Below are positions 34,977-48,988 of a DNA stretch of 64,000 nt, piece by piece. The notes beneath the pieces were generated by a model, which saw only the letters and a list, made by a program, of their open reading frames with translations, did no database searches and was not told the DNA's origin. Source of the stretch: Ceratodon purpureus (lineage: Eukaryota; Streptophyta; Bryopsida; Pseudoditrichales; Ditrichaceae); contig CM026424.1 in assembly GCA_014871385.1 (NCBI GenBank), positions 13,048,892 to 13,112,891 on the forward strand, in the 5' to 3' direction. Every line of letters begins with the position of its first letter. The stretch's first letter is position 1. The position numbers were made by a program, and so were the translations under genes.

Positions 34977-36703
34977 GATGCCTTAAACGAGATTTAATAT
35001 CAAATAAGAAATATTACTATCTAAATATAAAGAAACAAGTGAATATAAATAAATGAGATATCTCTCTTCTGTGCACTTCCTTTAATATATATACTATTTT
35101 ATACCTCTTTTACTTTCACTGCAAAAGCTTCAATAAAATCAACATCATCTTGTATATTTTACTTTTATCCAAAATAAATAAATCTTTTACTTAACCAAAA
35201 ATTTACCAGAATTTTGTGAAGAGAAAAATTGTTCACTATTACCAGGCACTCAAAACAGTGTACTGCTCTTGAATACCATGAACCTCCAACTGTAAATGAC
35301 ACTAATCAACTAAAAACACCGAAATTAATACATAATCAATGAACCCCAAATTAGACCACCACCCTCTTTCAGAAACCTGCCACAGGATCCAGTCTGCATG
35401 GCCCCCTTACCACCCCTTCCCCAGCTGGCCAGGCATCCCAAGCAACCCAACAGAACCCCTCCCTCATCCACCAAAACTCATCAAAAAACTCAACAAAACA
35501 TCATTCATCTCACCTAATATCATCCAAAACCCCATCATTCATCCAAAATATAACCGTTACCCTGGCGACGCGGAGCCCAAACGGCTCTCTGGGACGCCGC
35601 CAGGAGCCCCCATTATTGCACCCGAGGCAGCCGATCCAACGGCGCATGGGCCCCGGGGGCCTCATCGGACGGCCCAGCGTGGCCGCGGAGCGATGAGTCG
35701 GGATGCGTTACCGTGCGCGACTGGCAGCGCAACAGTGGCGTCGGGTGCCGTTGCGAAGCGCATCCCATCCCATCCCAGCTGATGATGGCGATGGCGGACG
35801 GATGCACCAGTGAAGTGAACCCACAGTAATGACTCAACTGAAACTAGCACTTCATGTCGAGCACTACAAGCTCCCGCCTTTAGCTTTTGCAGCTCGGAGC
35901 TCACAGTTTGCTGCAGGTGATCGATCATTACGTTTGTAGTACTACTGCATACACTGTCTAGGATTGGGTAGAGTAGCTTGTGTCCTTCGGGTTTCGTGCC
36001 GTTGGGTTAACTTACTTAGCTCAGTTTGTGTGGCAGTGTCGGAGAGGAGTCGAGGTCACGTTGGTGCCTGCAGCTGAGGTTACTGACACTGGTGTCGATC
36101 AGTCTAGAAAAGTTTCGAGCTTGGGTTGGAGTTTTTTGATTGTCTGATTGGGTGGGGGTTTTTTTGGTGGAGACCGTTGGGTGGGGGAATTGAGCTGTAG
36201 TTTGTGGTTGAGGAGATGTTTTTGGGACCGTTGCTTGGAGTTTGGTGATGGAGAGGTGAGAGGGGTCGAGGATAAGGGCATTGTTTGGGAGCTGGGTTGG
36301 GCTGTGGTGAAAGTGAGGTTTTTGGTGCATGTGCATTGTATGGTGGTGAGTGGGGGTGACATTGTGTGTTTTCGGTGTCGTGGAGAGTGCAGTCCTGTGA
36401 GAGGGATATGTGGTACTGGTTCGTGAGTTGGTTGCTTTGAGGAGCACATCGTCTCGTCGTGGGTCTTATTAGATATGAGTGGGTTGAGAGGGTGGCATTG
36501 TCGTGAGCAACGTCACATCAGAAGGAGCTGTCTTGTCATGAGGAGAGATTAGGCAAGTTAGGAGCTTTGTAAAGCAGTTTGATTAGGTATTGTTAGGCAC
36601 CACTTCGCATACACAATATACCAGGGAGCTTTATGGTTTTAGCTGTCATTTGTAGACGTAAATGCTTATGAGGGAGCTTTAGGATTTGATGTAGGTGGTC
36701 GGG
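34977..36703. promoter_or_regulatory. Intergenic DNA and promoter/leader of the LRR receptor kinase
   Basis: AT-rich to about 35.3 kb, then a C-rich stretch and a GC-rich island (about 35560-35780) that breaks the AT-rich background and probably marks the promoter. From 36.1 to 36.4 kb the plus strand is G/T-rich (GGGTGGGGG runs). ORFs at 35339-35782 (+) and 36016-36447 (-) have biased composition only and no domain. The 5' leader may contain introns. Confidence 0.4.
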
Positions 36704-39163
36704 ATGGTGTTCACCAAGCAACACAAGTGGTTGGACACGAGAGTGGGATGGTGTGTCGTTCTATTCTTGGTTCATTTTCTCGCAGTTGGTGCGCAAGACC
36801 CCGACACTCTGCCCAACACTGATGGAATACCGGCGTCTCCTCAAGAGGTGATTGCCTTGCTACGCTTCAAGCATACTCTCGTCGACCCGCGTAATGTGCT
36901 GGTGAGCTGGAACGAGAGCGGGGTTGGGGCATGCTCTGGAACTTGGGTTGGTATCAAGTGTGCGCAAGGGCGCATCATCTCCATTGCTCTGTCGTCGAAG
37001 CGGCTGAGCGGTTCCATTGCACCCGAGATTGGCAACCTTGTGGGTCTCCGGAAGCTCAACCTTCATGACAATGCGATTACTGGAGCTATACCCACCGCGC
37101 TGGCCACGATTACGACGCTGCGGGGCGTGGCATTGTTCAATAACCTCTTCACAGGCACTATCCCCACTGGGTTTGGGAGCCTGCCATTGCTGCAAGCCTT
37201 CGATGTTGAGAACAATGACCTCTCTGGTCCTATTCCATCGGACCTAGCAAACGCTCCCGGTCTCAACATACTCAACCTGAGCAGGAACAACCTGAGTGGA
37301 ACAATCCCTGCGGAGTATGGCGCCTTCCAGGGCGCGTACCTGGATTTAGGGTTCAACAACTTGACTGGGCCACTTCCGGAGAATTGGACAGCTCCCAGGC
37401 TGACGGAATTTTATGTGACCAACAACAATCTGACTGGCTCCCTTCCTGATGGTCTCGGATTTGTGCGCACTTTGAAGGTCCTGAACGTGGCACAAAACGA
37501 TCTCTCAGGGGCTATCCCTCCCTCGTATGGAAACCTTTCCGCGCTTGGCACTCTCGACATCCGGTCGAACAACTTGAGTGGCCAATTTCCTCCTTCGTTC
37601 GCTAGCTTGCCGCTCACAGGCCTAAATGTCACATACAATAACCTCAGTGGCCCTATTCCAGCGTTTGCTACAGCATTCAACATAAGCTCATACCAACCCG
37701 GAAATCCTGGCTTATGTGGATTTCCGACCCTGCTAGCATGCCCTCTCTTGAGTCCCGCACCGTCTCCAGCGACTCCAGAGGGTGCAGCGTCGAAGGGGAA
37801 GAAACTAAGCACCCTCAGTATTGTGTTCATTGCATTGGGCAGTGCACTCGGTTTAATCCTGCTGATAGCCGTGATCATCATGCTATTCTGCTGCTGTTGC
37901 AGAAAAAGAGCGGCAGCTGGTGGGGCTGCCGGTGGAGATAAGCCGGAGAGGTCTCCAGAGAGGGAAGCCGACACAGGTGGCAGGCTGGTTCACTTTGAAG
38001 GGCCGCTTCAGTTCACGGCTGATGATCTCCTCTGTGCCACAGCGGAAGTGTTGGGCAAGAGTACATATGGAACTGTGTATAAAGCAACGTTGGAGAATGG
38101 TAGTCATATTGCCGTGAAACGGTTACGTGAGGGCATTGTGAAGTCTCAGAAGGATTTCACCAAGGAGGTGGATGTCCTCGGAAAGATCAGACATCCCAAC
38201 TTGCTTTCCTTGAGGTCGTATTATTGGGGCCCCAAGGATGAGAAGCTGCTGGTCTATGACTACATGCCCGGTGGAAGCTTGGCTGCATTCCTTCATGGTA
38301 TGTTTCTGAGTTTTACCTGTGTTTTCATCTATGAAATTTCAGATGTGGTTTAGAGTTGTTTCTTTTTGTAAACATCAAAGTGATTGACATCGTGGTATGG
38401 CATAATTGCAGCTCGGGGACCGGAAACAGCTCTAGATTGGGACACAAGAATTAGAATAGCAGAAGGTGCAGCTCGGGGACTAATTCATCTTCACCAGAAC
38501 GAGAGCATCGTTCATGGAAACCTGACAGCTTCTAACATACTTCTCGACACAAGAGGACCCGGAATCACTGCTTGTATATCAGATTTCGGTCTCTCCCGTC
38601 TCATGACTCCGGCTGCTAACGCTAATGTAGTGGCGACTGCTGGGTCCCTTGGTTACAGGGCCCCTGAGCTCACCAAGCTTAAGAAAGCAACGACGAAGTC
38701 TGATGTCTACAGCTTCGGCATTGTCTTGCTGGAGCTCCTTACTGGTACACACTCTATACTCTCTCCCATCATCCAGAAAACGTTTTGTCTATCAGAGCTT
38801 CAGATTTCATTTGTATCACTGTTGACATTCATGAACCTGATTAAAAAAAATCTTCTTCGATCAACAGGGAAGGCGCCTCAAGATGTAAGCTCAACTGATG
38901 GAGCCCTTGATCTGCCTGACTATGTGGCAAGCATAGTGAAGGAGAATTGGACCGCTGAGGTATTTGATGTGGAACTGATGAAAGGCTCCAATGCTCCCTC
39001 TGAGGAAGAGTTGATGACGGCTCTGCAACTAGCCATGCGGTGCGTGTCTCCTCCCCCAGCTGATCGCCCAGAAATGGACGAAATTATCCGATCTCTCCAG
39101 GAGCTTCACCCGCGAGAGCGGTTTCAATCCCCCCGAACGGCATCCGAGGGAACTTCAGCCTGA
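36704..39163 (+). CDS. LRR receptor-like kinase, IMK2/IMK3 (MRLK) type
   Basis: Exons are 36704-38297, 38412-38744 and 38868-39163, all in phase, giving about 740 residues. The ATG at 36704 precedes a signal peptide ([15 protein letters not shown]). An LRRNT domain with [18 protein letters not shown] is followed by about ten leucine-rich repeats of the plant type (N-x-LSG-x-IP), a membrane helix ([20 protein letters not shown]) with a Cys-rich stop, and a kinase domain. The kinase keeps the AVK lysine and SDFG. The catalytic loop reads HGNLTASN instead of HRD...N, so the catalytic Asp is missing, as in atypical or weak kinases of this family. The likely role is a plasma-membrane receptor signalling with a partner kinase. 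A GC-rich island upstream suggests steady expression. Confidence 0.9.
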
Positions 39164-41724
39164 AAAATGATCTTTCTGTTTTCTTGTACCATTTTGACTC
39201 TTGCTTCCTCTCCAACTACTATCACCTTCTAGCATCACCATTCTGCTATGGTCATAGTACTTGGAGGGATCAAAATATATATCGTAAGGTGGGTTCAACA
39301 TTGATATTACTACTAGCCACCTCAGCATGTGTAGAGGCATCTAATCTCAAGTCCAGCATGGAACCAGGCTCTTTTACTACAGAGATGGGATCCAAATTTT
39401 GGTCGAGGGGCCGGATTAGATGGAGTCTGGAGTACTGGTTACATGGATTTCAGGTGGATGGTAATTCATGCGGCGTTGCTGGACATGCAAGCACCTTGCC
39501 TATGCATAGGAAGCAATGTACATAGGAAGGAGAGGAGAGAAGAACTGATTACCTTGATATATAGTTGTCTCATTCTTCGAATCAAGCTTGTAACACTAGC
39601 ATGTGATTTCACACTCACATATTAATCGAAAAATCTCCTCATTTTTCATTCTTCTCCTGATCTGCCAATCCTTGCAATTATTTACTTACACATGTTGGAG
39701 AACTAGTTTGAAGAAAAGAGCTACTTTGTGGACCCAATGCACACCAAAATCAGTGCAATACAACAAAAACATCTCAATTATTAACATATACATGTTGGAG
39801 AAATCCACGCATTTGTTCACATGATCTGCAACTGAGACATTAAAATGAGGACAGGAACTTTTGAGCAGGTCAGTCACCTTCTAGAAACGAAACAAGGCTA
39901 TTATAATGTGCAATGTGTGGCATTCACCGGCATGAAAGCCTTGACAAAACATGTGAGTATGGACAGAATTAACCACTTCCAGTGCACTTGTTGCTTGACA
40001 ATATATTTGAGCTTTTTTCTATAGAAATGGAGGGTGTCTTGAGAAGGATAGATTTCGACCTCTTAGTGACTTTTATTCACCGAAAAGCTATATTCTACTT
40101 CAGCGATTTTTTCATTGAATTTTTGTTCGACGTCAGGGCATTTTATTTCCATGCTTTGGCGGATACTCAGCTGACAACTTAAACTATTATCATGTCGCCA
40201 AGTTCTAAAATTTGGAAGTAAAATGATATTTCATCCATCTTAGTATAATTTTCATCCAAAACCTAGCTTCTTTATTTAGTTTTCCAATGAAATTATGTTT
40301 CAAGTATGGCTTTCTCATCCTTGTTTTTTTATTTTTTACCAAAAATTCATAAAAGGCTTTTATCCAAAAAAAAAATTGCTTCCAAAAATGTCTATTTGAA
40401 GCTAGAGAAAATAGGAAAAAAACATTGGTTTTTCTTTGCAACTAGATTTGGATTGTAAAGCCCTTACGAACATATAAACATAAATATTTAAACTTATATA
40501 TTTGGACATATAGATATTAAACGACTTAAATATTTTAAAGAATAATGATGTAGTTTAAATTAGGGTGATACAAAAAAAATGGTCTAGCATTAACAAACAT
40601 TGTATTAGATATAGCAAGTTCTTTTGAATTGTACATTTATGTACTTTCAATGTGCTGATTTATTTGGTATTAATATGTGAAAAAAAACATTTGATGTTTT
40701 CAAAGATAATGTTGTATTTTTTGACATTCTAGGAGACATAATTTCAATACATCTTTATTTATTTTCAAAGATTTGTAGATCATAGAATTAATTCTTGTTT
40801 TTTTTTTCTTTGTGATATGTGTGTGTAAAGTGCAAATGTATCATTCAATTGATTGGGTTTGCAATTATATCTATTGAACTTGATTAAAAAATTATGGAAC
40901 TTATTCTATTTAAATAATAGGTTTAGGGTTTTTGAACTACAAATCCTAACAACAAATATTTATGAAAATACTTCAATTCTCCTCTGATATTATTTCAATT
41001 TGATTTTGCTTCATTGACAGTTCTGAATATTATTTCAATTGCATATAACAAATGCAATGTTTGTGATCACATAAACTGATTACATACAATAGAAAATAAT
41101 GTTTTGTGGTTGAAGTTTCAATGAAATATTATATAGATTGAGGTATTTATGAAGAATCAAACAAGAACACAAACTTATCAATGCATAACTGAAAACAATA
41201 GTAGCTGGTAACAAGCCTACATATTTATTGCAATATCTGCCAACAAGAAAAAAGTATTCTACTTCAAGTATACACATTGTCGTTTCAAATATTGATTACA
41301 ATATAGTTTATCTGATATTATACTACAATTTATAATAAAATAATTGGGTACAGAATAATAGAGCTCATTAATAATTTCAAATTTGATATTATGAGTTGCA
41401 AAATAAAATAATAAAATTAATTACTTGTAATTTTAAAATCTTTTTATAGTTTTGTTTAACTAAAATTGTATAATTTTCAAAACAACTTTTCTATGTACGG
41501 CTTTTACAAAAATCTTTGTATTGAAAATATAGTTACAATCAATTTTTTATTCTTTGTAATAGACTCCTTTAAGATTGAATGTATGTTTGGTTTTGCATAC
41601 GTAAGTATCTTTTACAAATATGTTTTTTTCAATTTTTATTCCACAATATTTTCTATCAATTCTATTCTAAAATTTAATTTCACTTATTTAATTGTTATTC
41701 ATTTCTGATTTCAGGATTAAGACC
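39164..41724. other. 3' region of the kinase gene and AT-rich intergenic DNA
   Basis: The first 400 bases are probably the kinase 3' UTR. The rest is AT-rich with chance ORFs only. An acceptor-like TTTCAG at 41710-41714 just before the next ATG suggests that the WEB-family gene has an intron in its 5' leader. Confidence 0.5.
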
Positions 41725-44700
41725 ATGGCGGAGATTGACACAGCAGCTCCTTTTGCTTCAGTAAAGGACGCTATTTGTATGTTTGGTGAACACTCTACTA
41801 ATACAATACAACGTGCATTTCCCACAACTAATGCTTTACAATTAGAGGTTTGGTTTTTCTTAACATCTTAACCTAATTTTAATAAATTGGTATTTATTTT
41901 TAAATCACCCAAACTATTAACTATTCATCTTTCACTCACTTTCTAATTATATTTTACAACCATCTTATGATATCTACATTTTAAAACCATACATCGTTGA
42001 TAACTACAACCATCTTTTTATGATTATATAATCATCCATAATATCTTATATAAAGAATTTATCATATACTTCATCTTCAAAAAAATTAAGAAAATAAAGG
42101 GATTTCTAAAAGTTAAAGACTGTAATAATTATTAACATTGTTGACAAATCTAAAAAAAAAAAAAAAAAAAAACATTTTAACTACCAAAATAATCTATTAG
42201 AGCTTTCAAATGATTTTAAAACTGTATTTCCATTTATTGAAAAATGTATATTCTGCTTGTTCCATCAACTAAATATTTTAAAACATTCATTACTAGTTTT
42301 TAAAATGTTTAACAATGAAATACTACATGGTATTTTTTATGAACTATTGAACAGTTTTGTATTACATGTTGATTCAGAAAATTCACTCTTTAGAAGAAGA
42401 ACTAAATCAATTACGTGAAGAATACACAAACATACAAAATCAACTTATAACAGCTGAAACTGCTACAACTGATCCATTGAAAGAGCTTGTTGAAACCACA
42501 ATTCCACTTGAAGAAAGTAAAACTACAACAGAATTTATGATTTCTTCAAGGATTTCTTCATTGGAATTACAATTGGATGCAACACTCAAACATGAATCTC
42601 AAAGAGCACAAGAAATGGAATGTTACCGCGAAGAAATGAAGAAACTCTCTAACGAGCTCAAAGTTCTCAAAGCACAACACATAAGCACATTGGATATGCT
42701 CACGAGCTCCCAAAATGAAAACGATAAACTCCGGGATGATTTTGTACGCGAAACCGAAATAATAACAAGCAGACATGAACAATATCTTGTGGAGCAAGAG
42801 AATGTTGCAAAAGAACATATGAAAAATCTTCTTGAAGATTTACTTGCTACAAAAGATATGCTTACAAAAGCTAATGCGGCACGAAAGAAAATGGAGGAAG
42901 AATTTCAAATTGATGAAGGAACAAATCTTCAAGGAATGAAAGAAGAATTTTACAATTCTACGATTTTAATTGAGCAACTAAAGAATGAATTGCAGGATGC
43001 GGAGGATAAACAAGAAGGAATCATCTTGGCTGTTGAAAGATTGAAGGATGAACTTCTAGCCGCAAAAGAATCGGAAAGGAAGGCCCTGCAAAGAGAGAAT
43101 GATGCAAATATTGCAATGAAAAGTATGAAAATTGAAGTTGAGGATTCTAAATTTGCAAAAGAAAAGGTAGCTACTAAATTCATTTATTATACAGATTAAA
43201 GTCTTAAATAAGACAATGATAAGACAAAATAGAGTTATTAGTAAAGACATTAAGTATTTGATTTAGATACCATATGTTTTGATTAAACATAATCCTACTT
43301 GCTCACTGTAAGTAGTGAATAGAAATGGAAGAACTTGGTGGTCCCTTTATACTAGGTGTGTAAAAGCTTGGTGGTCTCTAAATTCAAAAATAATTAGCTT
43401 TTGAGAATAAAATGGTGGTAGAACTAGTTTTCCTTTACTTTAGAAATCACCAAGCTCTTACTTCCAGAATATAATAAGACCACTAAGATCTTCCATTAAC
43501 TATTTGGTGTAAAAGATAATGATACAATAAAGCCAAACTCATGATATCTTCATAAAACTCAAGGTCTCTTTAAGATTAACTCTATTATGAAAAACTGGTT
43601 AGAATTCTAGTAGAAAGTATAAATTACATATTATTCTTGAAATTATGGTTATATAGGCTTTTGTTTTACTTGATTTAAGGTTAGAATGATGGCAATTCAA
43701 CTTGAAGATGTGAATTCAAAACTAAAAAATGCTACGCAAGAAGAACAAAATCTATTGGCATCTTTAGCATCACTTAGAGCTGAATTGAAAAATGCAAACA
43801 ATGAAGTCCAAAATTTGAAAAAGGAAGTTGAAGATACAACTATTGAAATGGAAGAACAGATAAATCATCTTCAAGATGATTTAAATGCAGCAGTTCTTAG
43901 AGAAACAAAATCAAAAATTTGTATATCAAATTTGAATGAAGCTCTACAACAGGTCAATATTTTGCACCTTAGTCAATTTTGAGAATATAAAAAATTAATG
44001 AAATAAAAATACCCATTTACATAAAAAAAAATTTCAATGTCAATTTTTTTATAAATGATATTCATTTTTCAAATGCTACTTAAATTTGATAAATTAGGTG
44101 ACCGCGGAAGCAGTTGAAGCAAAGGCTGCTGCAATTCAAGCATCAGACGAAGTTGTAGCAAAGACTCAAGAATTAGAAGAAACATTATTACATAATCAAA
44201 CTTTAGAATGTCGTCTTCAAGCATCTATCAAAGAAACAGATGCTGCAAAAGCTGCGGAAGTTTTTGCTCACACGGAGGTTTTTTCTATCTTTATATTATT
44301 TTTGAATAAATTTGGAACACTGAATGAAGATTCTGAAACATGTGATCAATTGGTGGTATTGATTTTTTTAGATATTTTACTAAAAAACTTGATAAAACTA
44401 TGACAAAAAAAAATTTAATGATAAATAGTTATGGTTTTAAGCATTTAATCATACATTTCAAATCAAGAAAAACTAATGGAAAGAAAAATTGTTATTATTG
44501 TAGGTCAAATTTCTCAGGAAAAAAATCAATAACAGTATGGATGTCAATAGAAATGGAGAAGATTCAATAACAATTTCTTATGATGAATATGAGACAATGG
44601 CAAAGAAAGTTATCGATTCAGAAAATCTAGCCAAGAAACGAATAGTAGCTGCTATAGCTCAAGTACATCAATAAATATTTTTTACAAATTGAAATTTCCA

Positions 44701-45432
44701 AATAAATTATTTTATTTATATATTTTATTAAATAAATCCTTACAATCCTATGTCAGTTATAAATTCATTCTAATTGTACTTATATTAATTTGCTCTTTTT
44801 TTATAACATGAAAAAACCACTCAACATAAAATAATAAGTAAGTCATTCCATTCCAAAAAATAAATATAAATATATATCATTCCATTCTAATAAAAAAATA
44901 AAAAATGATAATTATTATTAAATATTAATTAATAAAATATATTTAATATTAAACATACATCATTCCATACTTTCTTTAGGCTGATGCATCAAAAGCAAGT
45001 GAATTGGAAATTTCTAAAAAATTAGAATCAATAAAGAATTTATTAGAGAGGAGTCAGATAGCCATGAAGCAAGCTGTGCAAGTGGCGGAGGCAGCTGAAG
45101 CTGCAAAGTCTGCAGTTGAAGGAGAATTAAGGAAATGGAGGTCGGAGAATGAACAAAGGCGTAAAGCCGCCGTGGCCGCGGTCATGGCAGTGGGAAGCAC
45201 TGAAGATTCCAAACATGATTGTTCTGTTGTAATTGGAGATAACTCATTCTTCAAGAGTGGAACAATTGGTAATGAATCCACTAGAGGGTTGTCCAATGGT
45301 AGCCCAAATGCTTTGCAACCGAAGGAGTCGTTGGCTCAATTGTTGCGTTATAGCTTTTCCAAAGATGAAAAAATTAAGAAAAATTTACTTTCTACAAAGA
45401 TTAGCGCCTACTTTAACAAAAGGATAAAATAG
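41725..45432 (+). CDS. WEB-family coiled-coil protein
   Basis: Six exons join without phase conflict: 41725-41847, 42378-43166, 43680-43952, 44098-44277, 44504-44662 and 44980-45432, giving 658 residues. The N-terminus (APFASVKDAICMFGE) matches the short conserved opening of WEB1/PMI2-type proteins. The bulk is heptad-rich coiled coil (Glu/Lys/Leu), followed by ISYDEYETMAKKV, the family's SYEEYE-like block, and an Ala-rich segment (AVQVAEAAEAAKSAVEGEL) before a basic tail. Known members steer light-driven chloroplast movement with partner coiled-coil proteins; whether this one does is inferred. The codon third positions are much more AT-rich than in the neighbouring kinase and HEMA genes. A splice acceptor right before the ATG indicates a leader intron. 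Confidence 0.85.
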
Positions 45433-46721
45433 AATTTATTTGTGTAGTAGATGTTTGAGGATGGATGTAGGTGATGAGTTCTACGACAATGTTAATTTTT
45501 GTAACAAATGAATTTAAGAGCACTCTAATAATTTATATTTGTATTTTGAAGTCGAAGGGGAAGCAAAGGTGTTATTATAATTATTTAAGCATTAAAAGAT
45601 AATGCATTGAAAATTTTATTTTGATAATAAGTAAAACATGTATTGAATAACCTAACAAATGTATCTTAATTTTGTATCTAAATTTTTGAAATGAAGGAAC
45701 ATTTACCCCTGTCAGGCCATATTGTAGTTTTGAAATGAAACTGAAACTCTTGAAAGAAATTAACAAGATGCACGATTCCATGGAGAAGCAACATTCATTA
45801 ATATTATAACATCAGGTGATGGCAACAATTTAATTATGAATGGAAGTTGTACTTCTGACACAGAATGATCATCTGCACATGTCTAACTTCAGGAATTTTG
45901 AGATATTTGAATCATATTATGAAACTTGGTTTCACAAGGTATGAGTATTCCTGAAAACAAACATCGCTCCTCCATCTGCTTCAGCGATTCAAAACCCACA
46001 TGTAGACATTGTGAAATCATGCATCAACAATCATTGATGGTTTGGGCTTCGCACTCATGCGCTTGAATTTCCTTGCAGGACGCTAATTTCACAAACCTGT
46101 ATCAAAAACATGAATTCTGACAATTGAGAACGGGAATCATATCATTGAACTTCGCATTTCCGTGGTAAACGAGAACTGGGTCGAGTAAAACAATATAGAT
46201 TTAGCATGGCTGCTAAATTGCACTAAGAACATAGACTGAAGAACCAATAAAACTAGGCACAAAACTCAGACTAGATCAATAAATATGCAAGATGGGCAAC
46301 TCATTCAGTAACTCAAATCTGATCGGAATATCACATATAACAATAGAATCGTCCAGACCGGGTTTGCCTTTACAATGCACTCTACAGATCTACACGGTGG
46401 CCCTCTGTATGAAACTAGGCACGTACATGCCTGCCTATAATACACCTGCTCAAAACTACCAATCCTTCGAATACTGTTTTGCCTGATTCAGTATCCTACA
46501 AAAATCGTGATACAAGCTTGACAACACGTTTTGTGTCGCAGGACTTATACGTCCAAAAATACTTTGATCTAAGCCATAAATGCTTTTTTGTGTTTGACTG
46601 GACAGAAACAAGATTCAATACTACAACTGCTACCACAAATAATCAGACAATTTTTAAGTGTGTCTTTGATCTTACGCTAAACTTTTTGTAGGTAAGTTGT
46701 GCTAAAGATGAGATACCCTGA
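45433..46721. other. Convergent 3' ends of the WEB-family and deacetylase genes
   Basis: No gene is seen. The two genes point at each other here, so both 3' UTRs and polyadenylation signals lie in this 1.3 kb. The small ORFs are unremarkable. Confidence 0.5.
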
Positions 46722-48988
46722 CTAACAACAAGCACAAGAATGATCATGCCTGGAAGGATGGTGGTGCTTCATCTGGCCCCTCAACCAGATATCATAGAGA
46801 AGCCTTTTCCGACCCCATTTCCACCAAACTGGACCACCCGTATGTCGTCTCTTCGGGCTCTTCCTTTCACCGCCTTTGGACCAAGTGTCTAGAAGAGCCC
46901 CCAACTTTAAAAAAGTCGCATCCTGCAACTGAGACCAGTATCGTCCATGAGTCATGAACACTTCCAACATAGCTGCTGCTCCTGCTGGAGATGGCTGCAG
47001 ATCGTCGGGTAATGGTCGAGGACTTGATCCTTGAAGTACCTGACGAAAAAACTACATGTCAGCACTTCATTCCACGCTTACTCTTGTGGTAGCATCACAA
47101 CATAGGCCACATCATGAAAATAACTAGGAAGATCATAAACGAACAAAAATGAAAACAAGTTTCAAGACAGAATTCAAGCATCTTCGTTACAGGAGTATCA
47201 TTGCTGACAGCATGCTAATTACCTTCATGACGGCAGCTGCAGACGCAGAAATAGACCGCAAATTATAACCTCCTTCCAGAACAACAAGGAGCCGACCACC
47301 TGAGAGAGTACTCAACATAGACGTCATTTGCGCATAGCCATCGGGTGTGACATCACAACCTCCCAGTGGATCGCCCCTTGCAGCATCAAATCCAGCTGAA
47401 ATGATTGTTATATCCGGTTCAAATTGGCGAGCAATTGGCATCACTATGTGCTCAAATACTAAAAGATAATCCTTATCACCAATCCCACTACAGCTCCATG
47501 GTATGTTTACGCAAAATCCTTCACCAAGGCCACTTCCAACTTTATCTGCTGAGCCCGTTCCAGGATAGAATTTACCAGCTTCGTGCCTGTCATACAAATT
47601 CTCATGGTGAGCCTCAGAAACAAGCCAAAAAAATGAAGAAAAGAAACGCTTGATACAAAAACTACAAAGGTGAAAGCTTAGGAAATAAAACCTCACCGAT
47701 GCACAGATATATAAAGTACTGTTGGATCTTGTTCAAAAATCTCTTGGGTTCCATTGCCGTGGTGAACATCCCAATCAACGATAAGAACTTTTTTAGCCCC
47801 GGCAAGCTGTGCAGCCCGGGCAGCCACAGCGGCATTGTTGTGCAAGCAGAACCCCATGACCGTTTCCTGTTCAGCATGATGACCAGGTGGTCTGATAACT
47901 GCGAAACCATTGTGGGCCTTTCCCGTCATTATAGCTGATGCTAGATCTACACAAATACCAGCTGCTAGCCTCGCCGCCAGAGCCGAGTGCTTGTTGGCAT
48001 AAGTGTCAGGAGTGAAATAAGTCAAACTATTTTCTTCTGTCGATTGCACCGCGCTTACGTGCTCGGCGGTATGGACCAACTCTAACTCAGCTTGGGTAGC
48101 TTCTCTGGCAGGTATTGAAAAGCATCCTCCCGAAAGTAACCCAGAAGCTTGTAAACCGCCCATGATAGCTCGCAATCTGCTTGGGCGCTCAGGGTGGGTT
48201 TTTCCAGTTTCCTCATGTAATAACATTCTCTCATCAAAACCAAGAGCTGTTTTCCTTTTTTCCCCGGACATGAAGGTGCCTGCGATGTTGAAGAAGGCAG
48301 CTTATAATGTCAAATGTTACAGACATGCAGATTTGCTTGAATAAACACGTAACCTCAAAAACTAGCATCAAGACTTATTTACGAAATCAAAAAATGAGAT
48401 ATCGCTCTTCAAACTACCTGAAAACACCAAGTTCTTTGACAGGATCTCAGCAGAACTTGTCTCTTCCTTTCTCGCGGATTTCACACTCTCCTCGCCACCT
48501 GCACCCCAAGAATATGGACCATTTCAAGACGACTTTTCAAAATAATTATACTAGACCTGCAGCAACATCAAGCACAGAAGAAAATATATAACGCCATAGT
48601 ATGTAAAGATGCCAAGTATTTGTAATCCATACACAGCTAATGGCGACATTCAGGGCGAGCACGCACGCTCCTTGGGAAACAAGTAGGCCATACCTGCTGG
48701 TTCAGATGCTGGTTCAGATAATACAGCCATGAACCCTCGCTCCAAAATTCCTGAATCACGATGTTCATTACACTTCCAGCATTGGACATTCTCATCTGGA
48801 TTTGGAATGGTGCAGTTGGTACAACTCCAACGATCGTCGTGATGGTGTGGTTGCCATTCCTCATCTTCAGATTCGTCCTCATCGTCATCTCCAGAAGGAT
48901 CAATCCCATGCATTGCAAGAAACGCTGCTAGTGGGTGCTCACCTGAAGCATATTCTAGCTCGCCCTCAGCAGGGCTGTTCGCATCCAT
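46722..48988 (-). CDS. HDA15: Class II histone deacetylase with RanBP2 zinc finger, HDA15 type
   Basis: Exons on the minus strand are 48988-48694, 48279-47697, 47586-47223 and 47039-46722, all in phase, giving 519 residues. The first exon has an acidic segment and a RanBP2-type finger (WSCTNCTIPNP...CWKCNEHR), the mark of plant HDA15. The catalytic domain opens at LGFDERMLLHEE and keeps RPPGHHAE, the zinc/catalytic block VDWDVHHGNGTQ and AGFDAARGDPLGG, so it should be active. The tail ends KHHHPSRHDHSCACC and is His/Cys-rich. It removes acetyl groups from histone lysines in the nucleus; in seed plants HDA15 works with PIF factors to repress chlorophyll and light genes (family knowledge). An acceptor (ATGCTAG) just upstream of the ATG shows a leader intron. 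Confidence 0.9.

Noticed and set aside
35339-35782. 147-codon plus ORF in a GC-rich island
   Set aside because: Pro/His/Ala-biased composition follows base content; opposite frames are open as well. It looks like a promoter island.
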